This document shows, piece by piece, positions 32,159 to 47,270 of a stretch of 64,000 nt of DNA; within the stretch, counting starts at the first letter, position 1; each line of letters begins with the position of its first letter. Location of the stretch: the NCBI GenBank assembly GCA_916700875.1, contig CAKAKS010000176.1, positions 124,001 through 188,000 of the forward strand, written 5' to 3'. The translations under genes were made by a program, and so were the position numbers. The notes below the pieces were generated by a model. That model saw only the letters and a list, made by a program, of their open reading frames with translations, was not told the DNA's origin and searched no databases. The stretch is from Sebastes aleutianus (Eukaryota; Chordata; Actinopteri; Perciformes; Sebastidae).

Positions 32159-34858
32159 GAGTACATCACACATCGGAAGTTCAATCACTGCTATTGTAAA
32201 GCCTGGTGGATTAATCCCTCATTTCAGACAGAGCGTTAAGTAATACTGTAAATTAAAGCTCCATGTTAAAACACCACATGCTGTGCTTGTGGATTGCGGA
32301 TGCAGGGGATTTGACAACTAGTTGGGTTTGGATTTGAGCGTGGGATTTGTGACATTAATTAAACATCGACTTGAGATGGATGCTAAAATGAATACTCTCA
32401 GTGTACGAAGACCCCTGCTGCATTACGCCTAAAGGTGTTCACAGTATGTATAAAAATATACGTCCATGTGAGAACGGCGTCAGGTCTCTGCTTGAGATTA
32501 AACCTAAAATAACTGACTGCTGCTGAATCTCAAAACTGTTTCATGTAAATCAAAAGCGTTTGCATGTGTGGGCAGAGCATGACACTGTTAGTGAGTGTTG
32601 AACACAAGTGCCACTGCTACTGTATGTTCAGCCAAGTGACACTTTTGCCATGGAAACAGATTATCTTTTTCTACTACTCATTTCCATGACAACAACGCCA
32701 TCAAACATCCTGATGCAGCCATCTTGTGTGTGTAGTAGGGTTTAATTTGAACAGATGTACCTGCTCCATTTCCGTGATGATGGCCACACTATCAGGGCCG
32801 TTAGATGTTCCCACAAAGAGATGCAGATTCATAATGAGTCCTGAGGGTTAAATTCTTGTTTTATTTTCAATACCTAATGTCAGCAGAGGGATAGATTGAC
32901 TGTTTTGACTGCAGGTTTCACTCCTCACTGTGATTGTCTTCAGACAGTTAAGTCTGTACAAACAAAAGTGTTCTCAGATGAGTTTCCTTGGGCTGTGCTG
33001 TGACCAAATACAGGTTCACAAGTCCTTCATATGAACTCCATGTGTGCAGTATCTCTTGATTATAATGCTTGTATTCATTAGTGCTGTACCCAAATATTCA
33101 ACTATTCGGTTATTTGTTCGTTTGGTAGTTAATAGATTTTTAATTTTGGTATTCAGAGATTTGTTGTTGTTGTTTCTTTAACCCCTCAGGATTACAAACA
33201 TGCTTAAAACATACCAGACCTTTTGGAAAATGCCTCTTATTCAATAACAAATAACAATACAAAAATCGTCTACTAGAATAACAGAATCCTTAAAAATGAA
33301 CGCCTTTAATTAAACCTAAAGACACGTGTTGCAGCGCTATGCTGTCCATCTCAGCTGAGAATGGAAAAATTGAAAAAACGGGCCAAGAGCCCTCATCGCC
33401 GTTGCTTATGTCGAAACGAAACACGAAAGGGAGGAAGCCTCCACAGGCTGCATTATACACGGACCACTGCCCGGATTGAGGGTTTCAGGGGGAGAGGGCT
33501 CGCAAACAGGACTTTGAGGTACGTCTACACTCGCACACACAGAGGGATGAGGAGAGGAGACGCTTAGCACGGACACAACAGCCTCAAAACGGCGCCGTTT
33601 AGCGGGAGAGGGCCCGTAAGACGCTGTGCACGGACAGAGGCGGGTGTGCCTGTCCACAGAAGGCGTAAAAACAAAACTCGTGGACTCATCATGACACATT
33701 TTTGATCAAAAAAGCATGTGTGGGGGAAGCTTCTGATTATGTGACAGAGGAATTGTGCTGCTTTAATGACAAGTCCGTGCTGCCTACTAACCGTGAGGTT
33801 AAAGCGTGGGTTTGTTTTCCTTTTATAACCCACACCCACCCACCCTGTTACGATAGCCAATTCGCACCGCCCGACCACCAAAAATATGCGTTAATCAACC
33901 ACCGACCGACCCGGAAACCGCCAACTTTATGCTGAGGTCTGAGACAAGGACAGAGACAAGCGGACTCACTGACATACGTGAAATGACCACGACCTCTTGA
34001 CAGCGCATTACGCAATATTTTCTCGTAGGAAAAGTTCACCTGCGGTCTCCAGGGCTTTGAATATTCGCTTTTGATTACTACCAAAGCCCTGCAGCCCAAA
34101 AAATGGTATTCTGGACAGCCCTAGTATTCTTCTTATCGTTATACATACCCTCTGGTGGTTCAGACATGGGAGGACTCAGACAGTACATGTGGTAGCCTCT
34201 GTCACAATCATCACAGAACAACAGCTGGTCCTAGAACAGAGGAGAACATTCACATAAACAGATGTTCTTATGTGGGATGTGAAAGGACACAACAGCATGA
34301 ATGTAATGTGTATAGTGCTTGAAGATATAATTCAAAGGGTTGAGGTGTGTTATACATATCCTTTGGTTGTTTTTAAATTGTGAATCCAAATATCTATTTG
34401 AAACGTTGTTAACCATGTGGACTTTTATTTTGTTGGATAGTAATAATAAAAAAAAAAAAGAGAGAATCAACAACTTCCCTTCACAGATATTTATTCTCGT
34501 AAAGGCTAGAAACAATAATAACCTGCACTGTGACTTTATTATACCTGCTTACTCTTCAGGGATTTAAAAAAACAGGTAGACATCTATGTATCTTTGAAAC
34601 TCTCTCACGGGCCGGTTTCATCCCAGTGGGACCAATTGGGCAACAGTATAGCCCAGTGGTCAACCTTCAGCCTGAGGGATCAAACCTTTATGCACTCTGA
34701 GAGCAGCCAGTGAATCTAAATTAGCTCCTGGAGAACGTGGATTCCCTTAAGGATAAATATCAGTATCCCCTAAACTTGCTCTAGCTATAAAATACTGTAT
34801 AAAACCTAAATTTATGCAAGAAGGTTTTCTAGCATTATGTACTACAGTATGTTATATG

Positions 34859-34905
<47 letters not shown>

Positions 34906-35087
34906 CCACATGTGTTCAGAGTTAGCATGTAGTATAAAGTGAGATCCTACGTCGTTCTCAGAGGTGCCACACAGACTGCAGGACTTGCACTCGATGCACT
35001 GCCAGCGATAAGTCCTCACCGCAGCCGTCATGTTCACTGTGAACTGCAGACAGGACGGGTGGCCTGAGTGCACACACACACGCACAC

Positions 35088-35147
<60 letters not shown>

Positions 35148-35354
35148 GCACACGCCCACACAACGTTTTTCACCAGGGCTTTCTGTATTTTGAGGACAGT
35201 GATCCATCATCTACCTATTCTATCTATACGTCAGCTCCGTACGGGTGATTTATTTATATTTGAGGGGGAAACAATGGTGTGTTACAGATGTGAACATTAC
35301 TTGAGATAGCTGACAGAATTTTTGGACAGCATTTTTTCCTGTATTCAACATAGA

Positions 35355-35387
<33 letters not shown>

Positions 35388-38300
35388 TGGACGTTGCGTC
35401 TGCACTTCCTCCCACTGTTCAAAAGTGAAGCCAAAATATCCCGGATACGGGCAAGGAGGGTGAAAAGAGGAGATGTCACGCGTCGTCATCGGGGTACAAC
35501 ACATGCGGAGTCTGCACTCGCCGAAATTGAGCCAATAGCAATGCGCGACCGCAGCTCCAGTTACATACCCGCATGTCTCATACCCCAAGACCCCAAGACC
35601 CGTGTCCCATTCTCTTTCAATAAGCCTTGGATACAGGGGCTGCTAATCTTGAGATTTTAACTTCATTTGGAGCCAGAGTCTGTGCAGTAGTGATCGGGGA
35701 GGCTGGAGCCGCGGTATCGAGGTCCTGCCGGAGCCAATCAGGAGCCGAGCACGGCTGCAGCTTGTTAGCGTTAGCCACCTAGCTGCTCCATTAGCACCAC
35801 GATAGCTGTTTGGCTAGAAAGACACAACAAATAAGGGATAATGTACAGCGATTCAGTCATTGTTGTGGAATAAACCACTACTGAAGTGGTTTATTTCACA
35901 ACAATGACCCGCTAGCTGTACATTATCCCGCTTATTACACGGCTACTTACTGAAGAAATCAATAATTTGACACAAAAATGGTCTGCCAGAGTCCGACATC
36001 AGAACTGCGCCCATAGCAACGGTCTGTTATACATAGCAACGGTCTGCTATAAAGAAATAACAGACCGTAGAACGCTGTGATTGACCAATCAGAATCGAGT
36101 ATTCAACAAAGCCGTGTAATAACTAACCATAATATCTCTATAATTACATTTATGATCAAATCTTCTATTGCACAGACTGGTGACGGTTATGGAAAGTTAA
36201 AGTTACATCTCCTCTCGTACAATTCCCGAGCCTCCGGCTCCACGACTACTTCACTCAGAGCAGCTGTCAATCACAGCTGTCAATCATGGCGTCTCAACCC
36301 CTTTTTATAGCATAAAATAACTAATTAAAACCAAACTTATCATAAAAATGAACACTTGGAACACATTTATTTCAGTCATCTGAGAAAAATTCTACCATAA
36401 GCTTACTGTTGATTTTATTTTGAGAACTACAAAAATATGTTGGAATTTCAATAACAAATTCCAGATGTAACATGACAATAGATTGTCCTTTTCCACTGTA
36501 GTCCACTTCCCTGCCATTATCTCTCCATTATCTTTCCCTGGTACTTGCTGTTACATGATCACGACAATAGAAAGTTATGTCATCCTCACGTCTCGACCTT
36601 CGTTTGCCTTCTTTGTGAGTGGTTATAAAGATGAGGACCATACCAATGTTTTGCATGCTGCAGCCCATTCACTACAAATCACGTACATCTTTTAAGTTCT
36701 TTATTTTTCAGATGAAAAAAAAAAAACAGGTGAAGAAAAAATATGTATACAGTACATGCAATCAAGTAATAAGTACACAGATTCTGCACCATATACACTG
36801 CAATCTCTGCATGTATACATATAACCAGAATATACAAGCACATCCAACAAACCAAAAACAAATGGGTTTATAATGGGAAAATAATAATACAACCATGTTT
36901 TAAAAAAATCATACTTGAAGTCTACTCTTTACTGTTGGCCATTCACAACCACAATACACACTAAAGGAGACCGTTCTAAGCTCCCTGCAGCACATTGGAC
37001 ACGGTTTCAAAAAGAAGAAATAGACAATGGTTTATATCACAATTGTAAAGTAGGTTGTTGTACAACAAGCCGGGATTGAAAGGAGTGCAGCAAACAACAT
37101 TCTGAACAATTTTGTGTTTTTTTTTGTGGTCAGACAAGAAGGTCACACCAAGATTACATTTTATTGAATTCATTCATATTTAAATGCCAAGGAATGTCTT
37201 TTACATGGCCACTTTAAAGGGATAGTTTGGCTGTTTTGAAGAGGGGTTGTTTGAGGTATTATTTATCCATAGTCAGTGTATTACCTACAGTAGATGGCGG
37301 TCGGCATGCCCCCAGTTTGAAGAAGCAGACAAGAGTATCGACACGGGAGCGCTGCTGTGGACGCGGCCGGCAGCAAAACGCATTTTAGCCACCTAAAAGA
37401 AAGCCTCACCTTAAACAATATCGGTTTAAGTGTACGGCGCTATATATATATATTTTCACCGCTTTACCTTGCCGTCAGCCCTTTCCGACGGGGAACTGAA
37501 GCTGTTGTGTCCATCTATGCTCTTTCCAAAGCCACCAGACTCCATTGAAAAAAAAACATTGATTTTACCTTGCTGAACATGGGAGTTGCTGGTCTACCGC
37601 TGCCTCGATTGGTTAGGTTGTTTGTGTCATTGTGTGACTTTGGTGAATCTGAACTAACACACTAAGTCACACAATAACAAACAATCATGGTAGCGGTAGA
37701 CCAGCAAGTCCTGTGTTCTGCAAGGTAAAATTACTGTGTTTTTCAATGGAGTCTGGTTGCTTTGGCGAGAGCACGGATAACGACTTCAGTTCCCCGTCGG
37801 AAACGTAGACTGTATAGCTGTCTCTCTCGGCAAGGTAAACTGGTGAAAGTATTCTATTCTATATTAAATATAGCGTACTTAAACTGATATTGATTTTTTT
37901 AGGTGGGCCTTTCGTTCAAATGGCTAAAATATACGTTTTGCTGCCGACCCCGTCCACAGCAGTACATTGCTTTGCTACTGTGTCGGTACACCTGTCTGTT
38001 TCTCCAAACTGGGGGCGTGCCGACCGTCATGTACTGTAGGTAATACACTGACTATGGATAAGTACCTCATACAACCCCACTTCAAAACACCCAAACTATC
38101 CCTTTAAATGAAAATAAGTGCCAGCGTGAAAGTTCATTCCTGACTTTGGAAACAGTAGTTTGAGCCAGAGTGTTTATGCACTTCTGACGTACTGCAGAGC
38201 ATGTATCATCATATTTATTGCATATACTGGGAGCTATATGCAATTTGTTAAATATCTAAAATTGTATCTCATGTGATTTATCTATTTGATATTCTTGATA

Positions 38301-40928
38301 TTGTACAAAACTTTACAAAATTCAAAATCCTGTTCCCGACTATGTTTATAGTGTTACCATTCATGACAGATGGATTATATTGTATATAGAATATCACTTT
38401 ATTAATAGGTGTTGATGATTTCAAAATAGGGTTTTAAAGTGGATTTAAAGCACCAACAGATGTGTGTTTGAGAAAAGAGAAGATTTTTGTACATTTTACA
38501 TTATAGCCACTGTTTTCCAAAGCATGTCATATTGTTTACGAAGTTTTTTTTTTACGCGTTTTCTACCTTTCAGGCAGCCAAGGGTTTCTGTTCCTGAAGG
38601 AAAATCAACTTGCAGAGAATAACTTCACAGTGGAGTTCATGTTTGCTTTTTCTATAAGTTGTTACTGAAAGGTAACGCAGTGCAGACTTTTCAAATTAAC
38701 CTGCACTTACAACTACTGCAACATAAGTTACACAAATAAGGCATGAATGTCATTTTTATGTAGGGTGGCCTTTAAGGACAATAAGTCCCCAAAGTAACAC
38801 CTTTAATTACCAATCATTCAAATTTAACAGATATCTAGGTTAGTGTTAATTTAATTGCTAAAAGTCACAGATGGTGTGAGGTGATGCTACTTTAACGTTT
38901 GTGAGTTAGCATTTGTACCATTAGCATTAACTACCAGTTAAGTTAAATTTAATCTTTGCATTTTTATGTGGACAACCGTTGCTGCTTTCACCGTATTTTG
39001 TCCTTCAGGGCCGCCATAGTTAAAAACAAAAGGCTATGAGTTTCAAGTCTCTGCAAATTGGTTTTCAAATTGTAGTAAACAATGTAAACCACTGGCTGCT
39101 TGGAAGGTGAGAAAATGCCTCAAAAATCTAAAACATTACAGCAAATGTCTATTAGTAAGTATACTGTACATGATTTGTAGTAGATGGGCTAAAACAAAAC
39201 AAAAAAACACTGGTATGGTCCATCCATTTTAAGCGTAACAGGAATCGAAACTTGCATTTATTTATATACGAAATCTATACTCAACAAATGAAACACTTTG
39301 TGCATCAACAGAGGACCGCCTTCCTCCTGCCAATCATCCCCTTCAGCGGTGCCCTACCTGAGCGTCCACAGTCCGCACAAGAGATAAGGTCTTCAGGACA
39401 GCCCGTCTTCTTTGAGCCTCCGAGGCAGAAGTCGCAGTAGCCGTTGGCGATCACTGAGCCGTCTGGCGCTTTCTTGGCTGGAAGGAGAAGAAGAAAAGAG
39501 AGGCAGGTAAGGAAAAGTGGGACTTCAGTTTACTCCGACCTGGGCTCTTAGAAAAGGAGGATGAAGAGCAAAGTGTAAACTCATAAGTCAGTGTCTCTAG
39601 ACAGGGGAGAGGGGGAAGACTGTAAAAGTAATGGCATGTTTCCACCAAGCAGTTCAGTCCAGCTCAGTTTATTACACATTAGAACGGTTATTTTTATGTT
39701 TCCATTAGAAAAAAGTTGCGGATGGTACCAATAGAACTCTATTCTACCACCGTGGCCGAGGTTCCAAGCGAGCTGAGCCGTTACTAGAACGTGGAGTCAA
39801 AACACTGCAGACGACTGATTGGTCAGGAAGAATCGTCACTAGCGCGACCCAGGCGATCTGGCACATACCCGCCATTTTTATATAACCAATCTACCGTCAA
39901 TAGTGACTGCAAAACTACACCGCACACTACGCCGTACAATTAACAAAGTGCAGACGTTACTATCCGCAGTGGAAACGCGACTAGAGAAAATGACCTCGTA
40001 CCAAAAGTGAGTCGAGTTGAGCAGAGCCGTACCATGCAGGGCAAACACGGCTTAAAGGACCAGTGTAACACTTAGGAGGATCTATTGGCAGAAATCAAAT
40101 ATAATATTAATACGTATGTTTTCTTTAGTGTATAATCACCTGAAAAAAATAAGAATTGTGTTTTTGTTACCTTAAAATGAGCCGTTTATATCTACATATG
40201 GAGCAGGATCTCTTCACGGAGTCTGCCATGTTGCTGCAGTAGCCCAGAACGGACAAACTAACCACTATTAACCATTTCTGCTTGGGCCGGAGTCGAAAAT
40301 GTTACTCGCTCCCGTCGCCGCTGCTCTCTCTCTCTCTTGCTTCATCACTCACTTCCTACTTACACACACACACTCTACACACTGGCTCTGCTGCAAATTG
40401 CTCAAGAGGGCCATTTGCGTTTTTGCGTCGGCCACCGTAGCTCTCCAACACACTTGGCACATGGGATAGGCTTCAGTTAGTTGCAATCTCATTACCTCAC
40501 CGCTAGATACTGCCAGATCACACCGCCTAAACACAGGACCTTCACCAAGGTGTGCTGAGAGAGACAAAACATCGTCGACAGAGTATTGTACTGACAGTGA
40601 GTGATTAGAGGTAAAATGTTGAGATGTAAAACAAAGAAGACGACGAAAGGAGATCTGTAACTAAAGTCCCTGTTGCCAGACTGTGCACCGTCCCAGCTGG
40701 GCACATCGCGCCGTCTATCTCTCTCTCCTTTTCCATCTGTTTGCTTTGGTAAAAACAAGCAACGGTGCAGCCCGGCGCTGGAGCCTGGGATTCACCAAAC
40801 CCCGGCTCACCCAGGAAATGGTAGCAGGGTGGGAGACGGGGAGGGGGAGGCATAGAGAGGGACGTCTGCTGGAAGCCCCTGGGGTCTGGTAAATATTTTC
40901 AGGAGTGGAGGAGGAGGAGGAAGAGGAG

Positions 40929-40960
<32 letters not shown>

Positions 40961-43900
40961 ATAGGGAATTTGCCGGGACAGACCTGCTATCACGCTGAGC
41001 GCGGAGAGGCAAGTGCTCCACGTGAAGCCGTTTCATAATGATTATTAACAAGAGAGAAATTCCCCCTGCCTGCCTGAGTGCTGTGTGCATATATGTGTGT
41101 GTATGCATTCCACATCTACCCTCCCAATCCCTCTGTCGGTCTCCCTGCCTGCCAGTCTTACTGCTGTTGATTGCATAATCACTTTAATGGAAGCAATCAC
41201 ATAACCACTGCAGACTATTTTGTATGTGCGCCTTCTTCTCGAAGATGTAACGCACTGGACGGGTCCTTCGCAGTGACGCACCGGGCAGGGCAGAGCGACA
41301 GTGAATACAATAGAGTGGATTACACAGGTACATGCTCACACATATAGGCAAGCACAGAAAGCCATTCACCCCTGCAAGAAAGACAATAGATAAGCAAACG
41401 CAGGCAGACAGTGCTGTAGGTGTGCATATGAGAGACAGAGAGAGAGGTCATTTAATCCATCCATTTCAGGGTGGAGTCTTGTTTGGCCGGAAGGGGAGAA
41501 GGGAGTGAGTGAGTAGAGGGTGGATTTGATGGAAAAAAGAAAAAGAGGGTGAGAAGAGAAGGAGGAGTGAGAGAGATTGGGTTTCTACTCCACATGGGTC
41601 TGGCTTTAATCCTCCGAGAAATAAAATAATAATAAAAACTCTCTGATCAGGATGAGAGACAGACCGACAGACAGACCGACAGACAGACAGACAGACAGAC
41701 ACAGACGGAGAACAGGGGAGGGGAGGGAAATGATGGGAGGGAGTGAATTCAACAGGAGTGAGGCTGTCATCTGTATTGCGAGAATGTAACTGCAAAGGAC
41801 TTTACTGCTGGGCTGGGCACTTTCATATGTGCTGCAATGATGAATAACAAGGTGGAGAGAGACTATTGTATCAGCATCGATAGATATTATAATCAAATGT
41901 ACTCGTTACCGTGTAAGATAAGATAAGATAAGATAAGATGTACTTTATTGTCCCTGAGGGGAATTTGTCTCAGACTCCAAGCCACTGCAACACACCAACA
42001 TACCAAAGTCACAATGTACATACACGCATAAAATCTGATCATACATACAGTCATGCATGAACGTGCTTAAATGAGTGTGACACTGTAGTTCTTTAAAATA
42101 ATGAACGGTAATAAAAGACAGTGGTTTCGTGTGCAAGACCAGGTATAATCATACCAGATAATAAATAATCAATTTACAATATATCAGTTCTCAGTAAAAT
42201 AATATCATATAATACTAGACCTACTTGTTGCTGTTTAATATTTTGATGGACAAGGGAATAGACCACGAGCCCGGGTCACCGATGATTTCCGCTGCTACAG
42301 TAAGATAAAAAAAGGCGTATATACTGAACTGGGTTGTCTTGACCAAACACCGTCTAGTACCTGAAACTCACAGTGTGTTATTTCAACACAGATGGCTCCA
42401 TGCTCATAACCCCTCAGTAATCTCCTTTTCCAGTGATAATATGAGATCTTGTTGGCGTCAGCTTTTTCAAAATTATGAGTTTCATTATAGCGGAAAAAAA
42501 AAAACACCTGCACATCATCAGGCCTGTGTGCTGGCGAGGGTTCGGCAGATATGTCCTGGCCTATTTTTTCCCCCTTTATTAAAAATCATCAGCGAGTCAG
42601 TGTGGTCTTTCATATCATATCGCTGAAATGATATGATGATATTGGATTCTGTATCAGAACGTCAGAGGGAGATTGTTATTAATATACTAGTTGCAGTAGT
42701 AGTAAGTAAGTAAGTAAGTAGGCTATACAATACAAAATACTACGACTTTATAATCTTGCAAATTTGTGATTTTTTTTCTCGTAAATTTGTGTTTTTTTTC
42801 TCATAAATTTGCCACTTTAATCTCAGAGAATATCCAAGTTTTTTTCTTGTAAATTTGACACTTTAATCTCAGAGAATATCCAAGTTTTTTTCTTGTAAAT
42901 TTGACACTTTAATCTCAGAGAATATCCAAGTTTTTTTCTTGTAAATTTGACACTTTAATCTCAGAATATATCCCATTCTTTCCCATAAATTTGCCACTTC
43001 AATCTCAGAATATATCCCATTTTTTTCTACTAAATTTGCCACTTTAATCTCAGAATATCCAATCTTTTTATCGTAAATTTGACACTTTAATCTCAGAATA
43101 TATCCCATTCTTTCCCATAAATTTGCCACTTCAATCTCAGAATATATCCCATTTTTTTCTACTAAATTTGCCACTTTAATCTCAGAATATCCAATCTTTT
43201 TATCGTAAATTTGCCACTTTAATCTCAGAATATCCAAGTTATTTCTCTGAATATTACCCCCCTGCTCCAGCTCCGTAATTTTTTTTTTTTAGCTAAAATG
43301 GCCCTAATACGCCATCGTACTAAAGGGTAAGACCTTGAACCTTATGTGCAAACTGTATGAAGACGTCCTGCTCTATATGAATGAGGAACAGAATACAGTA
43401 AAGACTTGAATGCTGCTGGATGAGCATACAGTATATAAGTGTGTTTACTCTTTTACAGTAAGAACAACACAGCCAGATGTTTACTGAGTCTAGCAGAAGG
43501 ACGTATACTGTAAAGCTGCAGAGACATATGCGCCGTGCAGCCCTGGAGCCAATGCAAACACATTTTTCGTCTCCTTGTTCTGGTCAAATAAATTGCTTTT
43601 ACCTTCGCTGCTTTTATTTGGGCTCAGTGCTGCTGATTGGGCCTCACAGTCCCTGGTGGGATAAACTAGACAGGCACACATGTGGATAACCACACACACA
43701 TACACACACACACACACATTCAGGCTACATTTTATCTGTGTCTGTATGCATCTCTGTTTGCCTTTGTAGTCGTGCCTGTGTGCACGTGTGTGTATGTGTG
43801 TGTGCGCGTGCTCGGAGGCCCCAGAGAGTGAATCAGCAGGTCCTGACGCATGTGAGTGAGTCGGGGCTGCCCGCTGGCCTGCCTGCATGGAGGAAAAAAC

Positions 43901-46190
43901 TCCATCAATGATTAAACGCCTGCGGCCATGTTTCAGAAGCCGCCTGCAACCACAGACACGCCATCGCCGGCAAAAGGAGGGAGGGAGGGAGGACAGTGAT
44001 AGAGAGGGAGAGAATAAAGAGGAGCGAGCTAATGAGCAAAAATAAAACAGATATAAGCCAGGTTGAGAAAAAATGAGCGCTTGAAGAAAGAAAGATGGCA
44101 CAAGTGAGGTGGTTCTCTTTTCTTTCTCTTCTCCCTCGTTAGTTTTACCTTTCCCTTTCTGTCTCTAAATCTTTACCACCCTCCTCCTCTCCTCTCCTCT
44201 CCTTTTCTTTTCTTACCTCCGTATCTCCCTCCTTTACCTGACCCTCCCTCTCCTCTCCCTCCCTCCCTCCCCTCCGCTCCTCTTCCAATTACCAGGAGGA
44301 GTATGAGCAGAACCGCACACTTCACAGCTTTCAAGTGTTGGAGAGAGATCCTCCTGGGAATTATCCAGCAAGAGATGAATCCTCAAATGCTCCCCCCAAC
44401 ACCTACCCGTCCCCATCCTTCCTCCCTCTCTGCTTATAATTTCTCTCTCTCCCTCTGTCTCATTTTCTCTCCCTTCCTCCTCCATGCTGCTCCTTCGTTA
44501 CCTTGCGTTGTTATTTCGCTCTCTGAACCGTCTCTTGCCCTGCTCTCTGTTTTCAATTGAAGTCTCTCTTCTCACTTTTAGCAAAATAATTGTATATTCT
44601 TACATTTCTCACTTTATTTTATCTTGTTTATTATGTTATTTAAGTATTCAGGGATTTGATGAAGCAATTCTTTTTAACATTTAAAGATTTTTTACAATTT
44701 TCTACATGTCACTCCTTCAGATTATACTGTATATCCTCATAGATACATAATGAACTCTTTGTAATATTGCACAGACACAGACACATAGCTCCTATGGAGC
44801 TAACAGCTAACATTAACAGGAGGTGCCACTGATACATTATGGTGCGTTCAGGCTCTATTCAGTAAAAATTAATATTGAGCGAAAGTATATTCAAACGTTA
44901 TCATGATGTGTTCAAATGTAATCTTGTAAAATGTAGTTTTTGGTGAGAAACTTAAATAAATCCAGTTGTTTGAAGGCGATGTTTTCACAGCAATATAAAA
45001 TGGAAAATAGAGAGGGAATTATAACCTGTTTAACTTGTGTATGTTGAAGTATATGGGATTTATTGTTTTACTTTTGTTTTTTACCGTGGTATTGAAGTGG
45101 GATCGAGAATAGCGGAATTTCACTGGTATTGGTATCGACTGCTACATTTTGGGTATTGTGACATCCCTACTAAAAGAACATTTCTTACCGTGCATATTCA
45201 AGAAAAGGAGCTACAGTTTGAGAAAGTTCAGAACCAAAAGCATTATGTAGTCGTGACCCGATGTCGGTGTCCTCATCCTGGTATTGTCCCGCAGTTTCTT
45301 CTGTCTACCTTCCAAACTCTCTACCTCCTCATCCTCCTCTTCCTCTCTCCCCTCCGTCTCCCAGACTTTGACCTGGAATCAATACCACCGTCCGACTTTG
45401 GCTGGTCGATAATCTCGTCCTCTGGCCGGCCGCAGTGGAAGCCTCATCAACTTAGTGCTTCCATCTGAAAGGAATTACCTCTGCCACCACACACAGGCAA
45501 ACAAATCGGCCTACCTGTTGACTTTTCTCACTTTCTCTTCCACCTCACTTTTTTATATTTTGTCATCTTTTTCCCCCGCTCTGTTTTCTGTCTCCCTGCC
45601 TGCTCCGTTTGCATGGCTTCTGCTTGAAAGTGATGATTGAGGTGATTTAAAGCTCTTCTTCTATTTCTTCCATTGTATTCTGTTGTGTAGGTACACATCA
45701 AGATAAACTCAGCCATTAACAAAGAAACACTAGTTGCCGTGGCTACCGTCATCACAAAAAAAAATACAAAACTTGATTTATCAAGGCTGAAGTTTAGATC
45801 GGGATTAACAAGCGACGGTTGAGTGTTTTCACTTTCAGAGTGTATCTGTTCGTCACAATTACCGAAGGCAACAAACGCTCCGGCACTGCAGCTGTAGACG
45901 GGAGGAAAGGGTGAGGATGAGGAGGAGGTGCAAAGGTGGAGGAAGAGGAGAATGAGGAGGCGGCGGCAGGGAAGGATTTCAAGAACGAATGAGGCAAATG
46001 GGGAAAGAGGAGGAGGAGGAGGAAGATGAGGAAGCACAAAGGGGAGAGAAGGAAGGGAGGCAAAAAAAAGTGGCTCCCGTTGTATCGGAGCAGCGGTGTG
46101 TGAAAACACACACTCTGCACTCCTGTCGCCTCGCTGCTTAATGAGGAGAGCCTCTCAGGAGCAGCGCACGCACACACAAACACATGGAGA

Positions 46191-46223
<33 letters not shown>

Positions 46224-47218
46224 GTAGAGTGCACACACACACACATACAGTAGAGTGCACACACACACACACATACATACATACACTCAAAGATTTACAA
46301 CCAAGCCTTTGCATAATAACTTTTGCCGTCCAGTTTCAGTCCCATCCCCCACTTGCTCTCTTTAACGTGATGAATGAGAGTCCCTGTAACCCTCGTCCAG
46401 CCACACACACACACACACACACACACACATGCACACACACATAATTACAGTCACAAAATTGCACATATTTAAAAAGAAACACATAAAAGCACATACATGT
46501 AGATTCACACAGACACAAAAGCCCAAAATGCTCGAGGAGACATCTTCAGGTTTTTTTTTTTTTTTTTTATGCAGACAAGGAGGCAGAGATGCAGTCAGAT
46601 GGAAACCGTCAGTCACAGATGAAAAGTCACTGGCTTCCTTTCTCTCTCCATCTTCCTCCTCTCACTCTCACTCTTTCTCCCATCCTCTTCCTCTTTGCAC
46701 TTTCATGCGTTCTCATTATTGCTGCTGCTCTCTCTGCCTCTGATTCGATCTCTTCTCTGCGCTTCATTGTGCTTCATCTTTTCGCTTCCCTTTCCCTTAT
46801 TTGGTCTCTATCTATTTTTTTTTCTTCTTCCCTCTGCTTTACTCTCAAAAAGGAAATTGGAACTCTTTCCTGCAATCCATCTGTTGTCACACTAATGCCT
46901 GCACCAGTGCTATGCTCTGTTTTCCACTCATTTCTGCTCCTTTTCCATCCCTGCACCCTCCAAATCTACCCCACCCCTCACCCTTACACACACACACACA
47001 CACAAGTACTACTTTCACTCATGTCCAGTCAGCAGGTTGCGTAACTCCCAGTGCATTGTGGGTCTGGATGCATGCATTTGTGTATGTGTGTGTGTGTATG
47101 CAATGTGAGCTTGTGTGCAGAGATGACATTGCAAAGTAAAGAGGACAGAGGCGGTTTTGGTGCATAATAAAACTTGATCTATGGCTGCTTTGTAATCACA
47201 CTGACCTGCAGAAACAGA

Positions 47219-47270
<52 letters not shown>

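Noticed and set aside
33406..33699. Possible transposase fragment inside the hAT element
   Set aside because: Overlapping open frames exist on both strands, but none shows hAT dimerisation or catalytic motifs.
42869..43237. 122-codon open frame encoding a repetitive peptide on the - strand
   Set aside because: It is the translated 44/132-bp tandem array; the peptide repeat simply mirrors the DNA repeat.
43490..44101. 203-codon open frame on the - strand in a dpf1 intron
   Set aside because: Driven by CA/TG and purine-rich low complexity; the translation shows only low-complexity Ser, His and Cys stretches.
45528..46109. 193-codon open frame on the - strand
   Set aside because: Falls on a polypurine block; Ser/Pro/Leu-rich low-complexity translation, no domain.
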